DNA from: Dolomedes plantarius
Taxonomy: Eukaryota; Arthropoda; Arachnida; Araneae; Dolomedidae
Length of the DNA: 64,000 bases
NCBI GenBank assembly: GCA_907164885.2
Contig: OU015495.1
Span: forward strand, 105,137,122 to 105,201,121
Direction of reading: 5' to 3'
Position 1 is the stretch's first letter. Every line of letters starts with the position of its first letter. Below, in pieces: positions 21,190 through 31,849 of the stretch. The notes beneath the pieces were generated by a model. It did no database searches. It was not told where the DNA came from and saw only the letters and a program-made list of their open reading frames with translations. Position numbers and translations under genes: made by a program.

Positions 21190-21831
21190 TGTGTCCAGTG
21201 AAGAAGTCCCTGATTTCAAAATTAAAAATCCGGAAAACAAAGATCTGTAGAAGAATGCAACAAACGGTATATTTATCGTGAAAGCTGTAAGAATTTTATA
21301 TACTAATTTTCGAAGTAGATACAAAAGCTCCTAACATATGGCACATTTACTGCAATTTACTGGCGCAGGCATGGATTGGTCTCCATATTCGCCGGACCTG
21401 AGTCCTTGTGACGATTTTTTGTGGAGCACATTAAAAGATACTGTCTACAGTACCCATCCCACCACGCTGGACGAGCTTCAGTCGGCGATATGTCGGGCAG
21501 CTGAATCGATTTCTGTTGAGACACTACAGGGTGTGATGGAATATTTTATTGTTCGTTTGCGCCACCTCCGTACAGCGAATGGTGGACATTTTGAAAAGAT
21601 TGGGATGCAGTGATTACAAAGACTGCTTGCAAAGAGTTCGAATTTATTTATGTATGCTGATACGAGTTGTAGAGTGCCATCTGTTAGCAGCTGTTGTAAC
21701 TATTTCGAAAATTGGTGTATAAAATTCTTACAGCTTTCACGATAAAAATACCGTTTGTTGCATTCTTCTACAGATCTTTGTTTTCGAGATTTTTAATTTT
21801 GAAATCAGGGACTTCTTCACTGGACACCCTG
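21187..21831 (+). mobile_element. Deleted Tc1/mariner-superfamily element with ~127-bp inverted repeats
   Basis: Left arm (from CATTGTGTCCAGTGAAGAAG) and right arm (from CAGGGTGTCCAGTGAAGAAG, inverted) match for about 127 bp. TA lies outside each end (21185-21186, 21832-21833). The 645-bp element keeps only the last part of its transposase. Long arms of this kind are a feature of some arthropod mariner relatives. Confidence 0.85.
21338..21613 (+). pseudogene. C-terminal fragment of a mariner-type transposase
   Basis: About 91 codons are open. WSPYSPDLSPCDDFLW corresponds to the block around the third catalytic acid in mariner-like DDE transposases, where Tc1 has SPDLNPIEHLW. The following region (LDELQSAICRA, then VRLRHLRTANGGHFEKI) matches the family's C-terminal end, which usually closes with NGGHxEH. 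The DNA-binding domains and first two catalytic Asp residues are absent, so the internal deletion runs from the left inverted repeat into the catalytic domain. It cannot be functional. Confidence 0.8.
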
Positions 21832-21833
21832 TA

Positions 21834-21937
<104 letters not shown>

Positions 21938-21939
21938 TA

Positions 21940-22790
21940 GTTTGTTGCAGAATAAAATATTTGGCTATTTTCGTAACCTTTGAGGCTAGCAAAATTTATC
22001 AAATACATTATCCCAAAATATTCAAAGTAAATTTAGTCTAGAAGCGTAAAAGTTCCTCACTCAAATCTGAAACAGGGGACAAAACGGTTAATGACCGTTT
22101 AATTACTCTGTCATCATCCCTATCCTAGACACCTCAAGGGGAAAATTCAAAATCGGGAAAGTGGGGGGGGGGGGGGGGAGAGCTCATTAATTGACCCTCA
22201 CTTTAGTTTCCATAAATTAAATAAAGTCATTATCCCAGTACAACTTTTCACTTGAAATGTCTATTTCCAGTTATAGGTAAAATTTCGGCGCTGCCAGTTT
22301 CGGCATATTTATGGACAACAGATTAAATCAATTACAGAAAATGCATCAAATTTCGCATTAAGCTTAATTAAAGTTAAGTGAATCTCAACGGATCAGATAG
22401 CACTTATATGAGTTAAAGTTCATTGTCCTTTTATGTGTTAGGGTGAACGGTAATAAATTAACGAAACAAGTCATGGTGAACTACGCTACTGAAGTTATTA
22501 GCGGTATTTATTTAATGAGAAAATTTTAGCTTGGCTTTTACTGCACGCTTCCATTAACTCAAAATGTATGATCAGAGAAGTAACAATTATATATTAATTA
22601 AGCATTAGATTATTTTCATATACACAATACTCTTACAGAACCATAAAAAAATTCACTGGTGCTTCGATAATTCCCATGTAAAATTATCCTCCACTACCCC
22701 GAATAATTCTTAAACTTTCTTACGTAAAAAACTTGGGTACTTGATGAGATTATTCTTTGATAATTTTATGAAATTAAATATTTGTCATTT
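21940..22790. other. Non-coding stretch
   Basis: Contains a 16-base G run at 22163-22178 and otherwise nothing recognisable. Confidence 0.45.
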
Positions 22791-22792
22791 AG

Positions 22793-23120
22793 GGCCCGGT
22801 TGGTCAAATTCGTCGGGCCAGTGATCTGAGGGTTTCGGGTTCGAGACCGGTTGCTGGCAAAATCCACCGCCGTGTACACTAATGGCGGCTGGTGCACGTA
22901 AAATCTGTCGTGGCTCCAAGTTCTCAAATTTACCTCTAGAGGTGCTGGGTCATGTGTTTCGGTTTCGTCACTTGATTCGGTTCAAAATTACGAGACCGGC
23001 CCATAGGAGGGTAATGCTGGTCCACCTATACGATGCTCCCAGAAAAGTGGCCAGCGGTGTATATGACGTTAAGGATAATGTCCAAGTAACCGTCTGCCGC
23101 ATTGCAGAAGAAGATATTTG
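22793..23120 (+). repeat. tRNA-derived SINE
   Basis: B-box GGGTTCGAGACCGG at 22837-22850 with a body containing CCCATAGGAGGGTAATGCTG. The 95-codon open frame across it (22882-23169) is incidental. Borders are approximate. Confidence 0.6.
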
Positions 23121-23202
23121 TCATTGTATTTTTTTAAGCAATGGAGATTTTTTTACATTTAATTTTTAAAATCTCATTATCATTTGTTATATTGATTGTA
23201 TT

Positions 23203-23522
23203 GGGCTCTGGGCATCTTAGTGGTTAGCGGGATTCAGTGCGGAGGGAGATTAGATTGAATCCCGACAAGCGACAATGATTGCCCTCGTTTCTACGCCGGG
23301 TATGGACATGTTAAATACGTAGACAGGGAAGTTTCCTCCGAGCTGTTTGTAAGAGGAGGGTACAAACCCCCACAAATGGCATCGCTGGCGGTGCTCGGAC
23401 TAAATTGAGATGGCTCCAGAGGGAGATGTTGGTTCACCTATAAGGTGTTTCCGTTACAGGAAACCTACAATCTCGCGGTGAATACAGGAGAATGCTGAAA
23501 GACAATGATGCGTTAGAAAAAA
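23203..23522 (+). repeat. tRNA-derived SINE
   Basis: A-box-like TCTTAGTGGTTAGCGG (23215-23230) and B-box-like AGATTGAATCCC (23251-23262). The body includes GACATGTTAAATACGTAGAC, matching GGCACGTTAAATCCGTAGAC in the SINE at 24.9 kb. An A-rich run follows at 23517. Confidence 0.65.
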
Positions 23523-23788
23523 AATTTTTATTGTATTACTATATCCTCTGTTGCCGTTACGATCATACACGATTCAAAGTCTATAAAGAGTTTCAGTTGA
23601 TATGAATATTGCACGATTTAATTAAACATTTTCACACATACCTGTCATACATAAATCAACAGCTGCATAATTTTATTGCTCTTTAATGTTTAAAAGTAAA
23701 GTTTCTGGGTTCCTGAAGGAATACTTTTGCAACAGGTTGATTTACCGTCATTGAAACATCCCATGTTTTAGACCCACGTGGAGTCTCA
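23523..23788. other. Non-coding spacer
   Basis: Nothing recognised between the SINE and the Helitron. Confidence 0.4.
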
Positions 23789-24508
23789 TCTATATATATA
23801 AAACAGTTCCGTAACTGACTGACTAACAGAAAACGCACAGACCAAACCGCTGGACCTAAAGGGTTGAAATTTTGCACGGAGATTCTTCTTATAGTGTAGG
23901 TGTGCACTAAGACAGATTTTTGAAAATTCTTATATATTTTTAAATTAAATTTTTACGCATTTTTTCCATATTCTTTAAAGTTTTCATTTAAAATAATAAT
24001 CTGAGGGTTATAAAATTTATATCACTAGAAAGATCATAAATTCCTTTAAAATGATTTTTTTTCGAATCTTTGCCTCCATTATCTGATTTTTGGCGAATTT
24101 TTAAGATTCATTTTTAGAATTTAATTTATTAAATGCTCATCACGTGGTTTCTTTTCGCTTTGTGATAATTTAAATTATTTTTGCCGCACGTGCATAACAA
24201 CGAAAGAAATTGACAATTTTTTTTCTATCTTAAGCGGCAGACGATTGGACATTACCAAAAAAAAATATTAAAATACAGTAAAAGAAATGTTCCTCAAACT
24301 GTACTATATTAACTGTACTATATTCTTTAGTATGCTCTATTAGATTTAATTTCAGTATTTTATTCTACATTATTTTGTCTATAAAAATATCCATTACGAT
24401 TTTTTTAATAAATACATTTTTTTGTTTTTTCTTTGGCATTAATTGCATGCATTGACCGTTGTATTTAATTTGAATGTACTCCGTAGCGAAGCACGGATAT
24501 TCAGCTAG
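23789..24508 (+). mobile_element. Complete non-autonomous Helitron H1
   Basis: Starts TCTATATATATAAAACAG after host A. Ends with hairpin CCGTAGCGAAGCACGG followed by ATATTCAGCTAG and host T. Lack of terminal inverted repeats, the A/T insertion site and the CTAG 3' end with subterminal hairpin are the defining Helitron features. It is 720 bp with no coding capacity. This is the reference copy for all H1 pieces in the window. Confidence 0.92.
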
Positions 24509-24509
24509 T

Positions 24510-24822
24510 TAATCATAAGATGCTGCCGTTTTACAAAAAAATAGATGTAAATTGTCTGTGTTTTGTGTAACCCAAATTCCCCTTTTAGGTTTTAGGTGAT
24601 ATACGATAATACTTAAATTTGTAATAGAACAAATATCTCTCACAGGTTTTTAATAATGAATGTGTAATGAAATATAAATAACATACCTATGACTCGATTA
24701 CCCATGGTTCGATTTTAACGAAACTGGTTCTCTCCTCATCTTTTAAGTTACCTTTCTGGGATATGGAACTATAAATATACAGTGCAATTGTGCGGCATCA
24801 TAGTTGTAATGAATTACAGATC
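24510..24822. other. Non-coding spacer
   Basis: AT-rich, nothing recognised. Confidence 0.4.
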
Positions 24823-24825
24823 GGT

Positions 24826-25118
24826 GCCTTGAGGTAGCCTAGTGGTAACGTATCGGCTTTCGGTGTTGAGGGTACTCGGATCGCATACCGACAAGAGCCA
24901 TTATTTACCTCCGTGTCTAGGTCGAATATAGGCACGTTAAATCCGTAGACTGTACAAAGTCTCTCTGTGAGGTCAAAGACGGTGTTAGAGGGTACGATTT
25001 CCTCAGATGTCACCCCTGGGTGTGCTCAGTCAAAATTGAGGTGGCTCTTGGCTAAATCGGACTTCGACCCTTGAGGTGCCACTGTAAAGCCAGAGCGACA
25101 CCTCTCAGCCCTCTAACC

Positions 25119-25120
<2 letters not shown>
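24826..25120 (+). repeat. tRNA-derived SINE
   Basis: A-box TAGCCTAGTGGTAACG (24836-24851) and a degenerate B-box GGATCGCATACC (24888-24899). Body phrases CTCTGTGAGGTCA and GTCACCCCTGGGTGT recur in the 3' fragment at 45.1 kb. The unit runs into a (TA)n(TG)n tract. Confidence 0.7.
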
Positions 25121-25154
<34 letters not shown>

Positions 25155-25164
25155 GGGGGGGGGA
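25119..25164. repeat. (TA)n(TG)n with a G run
   Basis: TA repeats, then TG repeats, then about 10 G, at the SINE's 3' end. Confidence 0.9.
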
Positions 25165-25560
25165 GGCGAAGAAGCCGAATCCCACTTCTGACACCACGCT
25201 GTGGTAATAGAAGAAGGCGAACACCTCCGAGTGTGACGGAAGCAGACGTTTCCCGGGTATTCGTATAAAAGGTCGGCAGTTCGATTGGCACTCAGTCGTT
25301 AAATTCGATTGGTCTCGTCCGTAGAAGAGATGACAATTCGTTCGTGCTTGCGGGGAGATGAACGAAGTTACCTTGAGTTCTCCTGACACACGTGTATTGG
25401 AAACCAGGGCGCGCGTGGAAGCAAGCAGAGTCAAGTGCTTTGGAAACGACTATCTAGTTTTTAATCGCAAGTTTCTTCATCTGTACATATTGCATCATGT
25501 TATCGTTTCTTTTAATAAAGTAGCTTTTGTCGCTTTTAAGTAGGATGTGTGATTTCCGAA
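25165..25560 (+). mobile_element. Possible solo LTR with promoter and poly(A) signal
   Basis: A TATA box (GTATAAAAGG, near 25261) is followed about 25 bp on by CACTCAGTCGTT, which fits the arthropod initiator TCAGT. A polyadenylation signal, TTAATAAAG, lies 240 bp further at 25513-25521. This order and spacing fit an LTR. Both ends dissolve into simple repeats, so TG/CA ends and target duplications cannot be seen. It could instead be a host promoter fragment. Confidence 0.4.
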
Positions 25561-25599
25561 CCCCCCCCCCCTCCTCTCTCTCTCTCTCTCTCTCACTCA

Positions 25600-25658
<59 letters not shown>

Positions 25659-25661
25659 GCG
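25561..25661. repeat. C run, (CT)n and (CA)n microsatellite
   Basis: C11, then CT repeats, then about 40 bases of CA repeats, then a GCGCGAGCGCGC stretch. Confidence 0.95.
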
Positions 25662-25856
25662 AGCGCGCATGATAAATAGGCAAGTAGAGGGATTATATAT
25701 ATTTATATACAAAGCACCATACCAAAATTCTAGACTATTCTTGTTGCACATACCTTCTTGCTTTACGTAAAAATAGTGATCACCTTATAAACTCCGCGAA
25801 ATCACAAGAAATGCAGCAGTAACCGTCCGACTCTTCCATCTCGTGAGGCATGAACT

Positions 25857-26063
25857 GTGAAACAAGTGTGGACAACAAATCGAATGCGTCTAGAGGCATG
25901 CCGGGAAGCATGGGCTAAAAGCAAGTTGAAAGGAAAGACGAACCGCAAGTCGAAAGCGAAATCGAACTCGAAAGCGAAAAAGTGTGGACATAGCTTTAGA
26001 GAACCACTGGATGAGGTCGTGCGTCGCGAGCTGAGAGATAGAACTTGGCACGGATTGAATTGA
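25857..26063 (+). CDS. Small basic open frame, hypothetical
   Basis: This 68-codon frame has a run rich in K, S and R (KSKLKGKTNRKSKAKSNSKA) and ends about 20 bp before a TTAATAAAG polyadenylation-type signal near 26080. The repeated SKAKS-like units come from a short CGAAAGCGAAA DNA repeat. I do not recognise a family. It may be part of a decayed retroelement, since the preceding block looks LTR-like, or a chance frame. Confidence 0.25.
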   Translation: MKQVWTTNRMRLEACREAWAKSKLKGKTNRKSKAKSNSKAKKCGHSFREPLDEVVRRELRDRTWHGLN

Positions 26064-26194
26064 TTTTTAGTTAATATTAGTTAATAAAGTTCTGGGATGT
26101 AATTTAATAGCCTTTCTTTGCCACAGACCTATTTGTTGACTGCTATTAAGAATAATCATTTAGGGAAAAAGTTATCCGGGTAAGAACCTTGTCA

Positions 26195-26211
26195 TATATA
26201 TATACTTATAA

Positions 26212-26247
<36 letters not shown>
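26195..26247. repeat. (TA)n microsatellite
   Basis: TA repeats with interruptions (TACTTATAAGTATA) forming a palindromic centre. Confidence 0.9.
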
Positions 26248-26249
26248 TT

Positions 26250-27136
26250 ACTTAATAAAAGATTCTTTTTTGTATATTTATATGAACATTGAATTCCTAA
26301 ACTATTTTAAAAATTAAAAGATGGCATTTTGCAAGATTAAACTAAATATCTGAAAATTCCATCTCTACCAGAGTTAAACAACATCTTTATACCTACTTCA
26401 CAAGATCATAATCTGCTTATTTACCCGAATAAGTAGATTATGCTCTTAAAGTAATAGGTTTAAACTTATTAGAGAATTTGAAGGAGTGCTTATGAATATT
26501 AACAATTCTAATTCTTGTAAAATTAATATTTACTCTTTTTACAGCTAAAATCCCCAATGATTAGATAAATTGTATTAAATATATAATTTCAATTCGATCT
26601 ATATCATTGTTATGAGTTATTTTTAAATTGTGTTTTTTAAATTAAATTGTGATTAAATCATGTTATGCTTAAAATTATTTAAATAACTTTCAATAAATCA
26701 AATAATATTTAGCTAATTTTTACTAGAATTGAAATATTGAAACACTATTATTTGTTGTTGTTTATATTAGTTATACCTTTATCGTATTTAAATGTATTGC
26801 CACAAATTAATTAGTCACGCTATCTATTTATTTCACTCTTTAAAACTATTTTTTTTAATCTGCTGTTTGTTGAATTTTTGTATGTGTGTTTGTCCAATTT
26901 TAGTTAATGGGTCCCTCAATTAGAGTATATAAATCTTTATTCAAGTCCAAATAACCAGAAAAATCTGAAAAAAAAAATTCAAATGAGACTTAATTGCAGA
27001 TCTAATAAAGAAAAATGAAATGCTAAAAATAAGCGAATTCGTGGCAGAAAATGCTCGCATGGGGAAAAGAAGAAATGCAAAGCTGCTCTTAGAATTATAG
27101 CCACGTGTGTTTACGAATGCGATAAAACCGATGATA
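26250..27136. other. Very AT-rich non-coding stretch
   Basis: No gene or element recognised. Confidence 0.5.
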
Positions 27137-27477
27137 TATTAGGTTGGCCAAAAATTTCTTTCGTTAGTAATTAAAAATAAAGGACACATTTTTTCTCTGT
27201 CTAATAACTTTATTGAACGACGTGTTTACCATTTTCTTTCACTGACTTCTTTCATCTTTCATAATTCTATTTTACCAAAACTTAAACTACACAAATCTTT
27301 AGTTGCGCCTTAGTTGCGATTTTCCTTTTTTGAAACAACTTGCCGGGCTTCTCCCAGCTATCGAATCACTTGACACTCGAATAACAGTTTACTTGAATTA
27401 AATTTGTTTTTCCGCTTTTAATTGCCAAAAAAATACCCCTAAAATTAACAGATTTTCAAATAATCTATTTATGATTA

Positions 27478-28205
27478 AAAAGTTTGAATTAAAAGTATCA
27501 AAAATAGAAAAATAATTAAAAATTAGACACGATGAAATATTTTATTTCAGTGATTAATTTTTTAGTGAGAATGAATCACGTTGTGTTTATATCGTAAAAC
27601 ATGGCGGTTGTGTTTTCTATCGGGGGAGTATGCATTTAGAATAGAAATATGTCTAAAACTATTAAAGTAACAGAATAAGTGTACGCAGAAAAAATTATCA
27701 GTTTTAAATATCAGTGATTTATGATTAAATGATGATCATAATTTAATCATAAATCAGTGATTTATGATTAAATCAGTGATTTATGATTTATGATTAAAAA
27801 GTTTGAATTAAAAGTATCAAAAATAGAAAAATAATTATCAGTTTTAAGTTCGCAGAAAAAATTATCAGTTTTAAATATCAGTGATTTATGATTAAATGAT
27901 GATCACTGATTTAATCATAAATCAGTGATTTATGATTAAATCAGTGATTTTTGATTTATGATTAAAAAGTTTGAATTAAAAGTATCAAAAATAGAAAAAT
28001 AATTAAAAATTAGACACGATGAAATATTTCATTTCAGTGATTAATTTTTTAGTGAGAATCACGCTGTGAATGAATCACGTTGTGTTTATATCGTAAAACA
28101 TGGCGGTTGTGTTTTCTATCGGGGGAGTATGCATTTAGAATAGAAATATGTCTAAAACTATTAAAGTAACAGAATAAGTGTACGCAGAAAAAATTATCAG
28201 TTTTA
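27478..28205. repeat. Duplicated segment, copies about 487 bp apart
   Basis: AGTTTGAATTAAAAGTATCA starts repeat units at 27481, 27800 and 27968. The long copies share CATGGCGGTTGTGTTTTCTA and CGCAGAAAAAATTATCAGTT. The second long copy has a 15-base insertion near 28060. The middle unit is short. Confidence 0.85.
27902..27948. repeat. Perfect 47-nt palindrome
   Basis: Arms of 23 bp built from TTTAATCATAAATCA pair perfectly around a single central G at 27925. A related 33-nt palindrome lies at 27741-27773. Confidence 0.95.
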
Positions 28206-28948
28206 AAGCCCTTTCCAAATATGTAACATTTAAGTACTTTCATGGAAAAAATACATCGATTTCGACATTTTCAAACATGGCCGAATTTCATAACGAATGC
28301 CATACCGGAAACGGTCTACCCGGAATTGTTCCGCGACCGACCGACAGACACAGTTTTTCTTTTATTTAAATAGACAAAGCGTAGTATGCCGAAAATTTTG
28401 CTAATTTCCTTCCACCTATAATAATGGCTACATTAAAAAAATCCACAATTTTGATAAGCTTTTGTTTTAAATGCACGCTGATACGACATTTGTCACCCCA
28501 AAATCTTACAAAATTGTTTCGATTGCTGTTAAAGACAACTAAGGGCTGCTAGAGCCATCGTACAAAAAACCGAACGAACTGTTTGGGCGACTTAATATTT
28601 ATGTTGGTAATGTTTTCCTATGCGGAGCACTTTTCAACGAAGACATTTTCTCATAATCCATGAGAAACGTTGTTTGCTTTCCATGAGAATCGTTGTTTGC
28701 TGTCAATTAATATGGGCACATTATAGGGCAGGGATGGCGAACCTGTGACCTGCGAGTCACATAGTGACACGCGAAGCTATTTTAGACGACACGCGAGACG
28801 ATCACATTGTTTTAACATCAATTTAATTTAGCTTTTCAAATTTTGATTTTCATTCGTCGGACTGAGATATCTATAATCTAATTTATACTAGAAATAATTT
28901 TTAAAAAATAATTGTTTGAAATAAATTTTTTCCTCTTTTTGCCAAACA

Positions 28949-29227
28949 GAAGTCTTAAAACACTATTCTTCAGAATTAGCGAATGCAAAAGAAATATTTG
29001 ACGAAAGATTCTCCCAATTCCATGAATTTGAGAAAACTCTACAGTTTGTCATTTTACCACACAAACTTAAGTTTGAAGATCTTAAATTATCCTCTTTCGA
29101 TTGGCTTCAAATTGTTAACTTAGAAACGGAAATGACTGAATTTCAAAACAGTGTTGTCTGGAGGAATAAATTTGCAGAACTAAGCGTAAACTTAGAAAAA
29201 AATATTACAAGATCTGGAAAATTGTGA
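28949..29227 (+). pseudogene. hAT transposase C-terminal remnant (ZBED5/GTF2IRD2-like type)
   Basis: About 92 codons are open to a TGA at 29225. ELANAKEIFDERFSQFHEFE and SSFDWLQIVNLETEMTEFQN match the region preceding the hAT dimerisation (hATC) domain in ZBED5, SCAND3 and GTF2IRD2-type domesticated or free hAT transposases, from memory of that family. The hATC segment can be followed after the stop in other frames (LKNLARAPLTMFGLSY-like, about 29305-29350). The BED finger and first catalytic Asp are absent. The protein would have bound and cut the element's ends in the nucleus; it is now broken by stops and a nested retroposon. Confidence 0.75.
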
Positions 29228-29476
29228 CGAATGTATTTCAACAACAAGCACTGAAAATACTATTTTAACTGAATAGAACTCGCTGGCTAATTCAATAATG
29301 TTGATGAAAAACTTAGCAAGAGCTCCTTTGACAATGTTTGGATTAAGTTACAAATATCGAACTACGTATAAAAAAATTATCATCCGAAACACAACAACAA
29401 GTGTCACGTAAAGTTCGATAATTCTGTAATTATTTTCTTCCTGATATAGATAATTTTAAACAAACCATACTAATAA

Positions 29477-29905
29477 ATTACAAGATAAAAAGAACTTTTT
29501 ATATACCACGTTTTGAAATCTTCTGTTGAATTATATAAACTTGACAATTCTATGTATTAATAAATACTTTTTTAAAATTTTTTTGATGAATTATCCCATC
29601 AACTTGAAAGATAATGGAGTTAATTGGAAGTTAACTTGCATTTAACTTTTCGTTCCCGTACCGGCCAATAGATGGCTGCAACAGTCTACAAAACCAAATT
29701 AACTGAAAATAACTGGAAATTAATTTAATTCTGCTTAAAGATGGCTAAAAGTATTAAAAAAATACATTGTCATCGTGTTCTGAGCTATTCTAAAAGTTTC
29801 AAATGTCTAGCTAGTCGGGATGTCCGTTAAAAATCGATTGCAAGATTTGTACTGGACAGACACACACACAAACAAGAAAGCAAGTTAATAAAAACACGGT
29901 AAAAA
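29477..29905 (+). mobile_element. Retroposon R3 copy nested in hAT
   Basis: Matches 43002-43370 and 45384-45810. Shared phrases are GTCATCGTGTTCTGAGCTAT, AAATGTCTAGCTAGTCGGGA and the tail AAGAAAGC(A/G)AGTTAATAA. All three copies share the 3' end but differ in 5' length, which is the pattern of target-primed reverse transcription. It looks like a LINE 3' tail and has no coding region. Confidence 0.75.
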
Positions 29906-30082
29906 GTTAAATTTGCTATCTATTTAAATATATATCGAATAATATTTTGAATATCCGAAGGTCTTCCAAAGGCCGAAATAAAATTAAGTGACACACTGTG
30001 TTATCTTCTACTGTTTCAAGACATTTTTTTGACACGCGTTAGAAAAAAGTTCACCATCCCTGTTATAGGGGAACAAACACCC

Positions 30083-30312
30083 CCCCCCCCCTGGTGCCAA
30101 CTCAATTTTGACGAGCACGCCCACGGACGAAATCTGGGGTGGATCATGCCTTCTCTCACCTTCACTGACATCATAGAACTTTCCAGTTCACGGATTTAAC
30201 GTACAAATATCCAGCGTAGACACTGAGGTATTTAATAGTGTTCGTCGGTATTCAAACCGAGCGCCCCCCAGTTACGAGTCCTACGTGCTATCCAAGGGCT
30301 AACTGAGATCCC
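30083..30312 (-). repeat. tRNA-derived SINE
   Basis: On the minus strand the B-box is GGTTTGAATACC (30247-30258) with an A-box-like TAGCCCTTGGATAGCACG upstream. The body phrase GTTAAATCCGTGAACTGG resembles the other SINEs. It lies just outside the hAT element. Confidence 0.6.
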
Positions 30313-30314
30313 AC

Positions 30315-31010
30315 GATATTTATTGGAGAACTGAATAATATAGCCGGAAACATGAAACATTTGATTAAAAAAAGTTTACAATTTTTGACCAAACACCCGA
30401 ACCCCAATGGCATATTGTTCAGAGTCAGTATAAAAATTAGATCAATGGTATAATGGATCACCCAGACAAATGGTACGATAACTATTCTCTTTCATCTCTT
30501 TTCTAAACAAGCTTATCTGTGTGTGTAACGTAAAAAAGAATATATCAAGTAATAGAAGAATAAAAGTTTACCAGAACCCCAATACCCAGAATAAAGTTCA
30601 ATTGTAAAAAGTATTTGCTGGAGAAAAAGAACGAAACAGAAGAAAGAGAATCAAGACAGAAGACGCACCGGATATCCCGTTCCAAGAAAGAGGAGTGAAC
30701 GCTACACGATGTTGCCGAGATAAGAGTCTAATGCCCTTTTAATAGAGCCAGATACGCAATGCATACTTATTTCAAGAAAATGAGTATCACACTAGTGATT
30801 ATTTTAAGTTAGATTAACTAAAACATTCTTGGAATTGAAATAACCAAATGTATGAGTAAGTAAATCTGAGAAAAACACATTTTTATATGCTTTTTTCTAG
30901 CACTGATTATTTTCTAATGCTTAGACGACAGTAGTGGGTGACATACACTCAATTAACGTAAATTACACAACAGAGGAAAAGTAAACGGTCGTTAAAAGAG
31001 GTAAAATTAA
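30315..31010. other. Non-coding stretch
   Basis: A-rich on the plus strand, no recognised element. Confidence 0.4.
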
Positions 31011-31180
31011 TTATATATATATATAGAGAGAGAGAGAGAGATTTATGTATATAGATGTATGTATGTATGTATCAGCATCAGTCTGGTACGCCTGGAGCAA
31101 TTTTAACCATACTTGGTACACATATGACTTATAATCTGAGAAAGAACATTGGAAGGGGGGGGGGAATAGGACACCCCTAG
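31011..31180 (-). repeat. Retroposon tail ending in ATAC/TA/GA simple repeats
   Basis: On the minus strand, CATATGTGTACCAAGTATGG then TTAAAATTGCTCCAGGCGTA runs into CATACATACATA and (GA)n(TA)n. A 3' end of this kind is usual for RTE/CR1-like LINE tails. The adjoining Tc1 fragment is truncated here. Confidence 0.5.
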
Positions 31181-31189
31181 CACTCCTAG

Positions 31190-31842
31190 GGGGGACGCCA
31201 AACCCACGCACGTCCATCGGACTTCCCAATTGTGAAGCGAGATTCATCACTCAAAAGAACATTTTTCCACATGTCCACAGTCCAATGACGGTGAGCTTTG
31301 TAACATTGCAATAGACGATTCGCATTCTGGGGAGTAATGTTCGGCTTGTGAGCGGCTGAACGACCATGGAATCCCAGGTTTTTTAACTCTCGACGAACAG
31401 TCCTGCTGCGAGCACCAACGTCTGATGAACTTTAGAACTCCTGAGTGATTTCAATCAACGAGGACTTGCGATGTTGTTCCACTGCCCTTTTCAGAGATCT
31501 ACGGCTGCGTTCACTAACTTTTTTCAGCCTGCCACTTCGTTTTTCTGCAGTTTCACTGCCTCGACATTTCCTCTTCACAATTACATCACTCACAGTGGAT
31601 TTTGGCTTCTGTATAATGTCTGAAATTTCTCGAACTGATTTCCCACAAAGGTGGCATCCGACTATAATGCCACGATGGAAGTCACTAAGCTCCTTTGACT
31701 TACTCATTGTCTCACAAACGCATAAATATGACCTGACAAACAACTACCAACACTTTTATAGCTTTCGGTTACGCATAAAATTGCGTCACCTGCCAGATCC
31801 ACTTCTTTAGGGGGTTGTCCGGATACTTTTGGCCAGATAGTG
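31190..31842 (-). pseudogene. Tc1-like element, 3' truncated
   Basis: The terminal repeat at 31842, read on the minus strand, is CACTATCTGGCCAAAAGTAT followed by CCGGACAACCCCC, with TA outside. The transposase starts MSKSKELSDFHRGIIVGCHL (about 31707) and stays open to 31432. Its helix-turn-helix region includes SVREISDIIQKPKSTVSDV. A frame change then leads to a continuing match through TVDMWKNVLLSDESRF, which contains the first catalytic Asp, and ends at VWRPP near 31190. The second and third catalytic residues and the right end are missing. It would have bound its own terminal repeats; it is now dead. Confidence 0.85.
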
Positions 31843-31849
31843 TATCCTG

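Larger units (their letters stand above)
27139..28595 (-). mobile_element. Decayed mariner element with internal duplications
   Basis: The left end is TTAGGTTGGCCAAAAATTTC. The right end, inverted, is TTAAGTCGCCCAAACAGTTC followed by GTTCGGTTTTTTG, the terminal form of irritans-type mariners. TA flanks both ends (27137-27138, 28596-28597). The minus strand near the left end (27266-27210) still encodes a mariner C-terminus (YER*KKSVKENGKHVVQ followed by a stop), with Trp changed to TGA. The rest of the transposase is gone. The interior is filled by a roughly 490-bp duplicated segment. Confidence 0.75.
28729..30062 (+). mobile_element. hAT transposon with 8-bp target duplication, decayed
   Basis: The ends CAGGGATGGCGAACCTGTGA and, inverted, CAGGGATGGTGAACTTTTTT are short inverted repeats of hAT type. 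TTATAGGG is duplicated exactly on both sides (28721-28728, 30063-30070). The interior keeps part of a transposase (28949-29227) and is itself interrupted by a retroposon (29477-29905). Confidence 0.92.

Noticed and set aside
22882..23169. 95-codon plus-strand open frame
   Set aside because: It lies on a tRNA-derived SINE body and reads through its end.
25549..25770. Open frame with SLSLSHTHTHTH repeats
   Set aside because: It is the translation of (CT)n and (CA)n repeats.
27478..28205. Possible CRISPR-like spaced repeats
   Set aside because: The repeats are long duplicated blocks with irregular spacing in eukaryotic DNA; there are no uniform short repeats and spacers.
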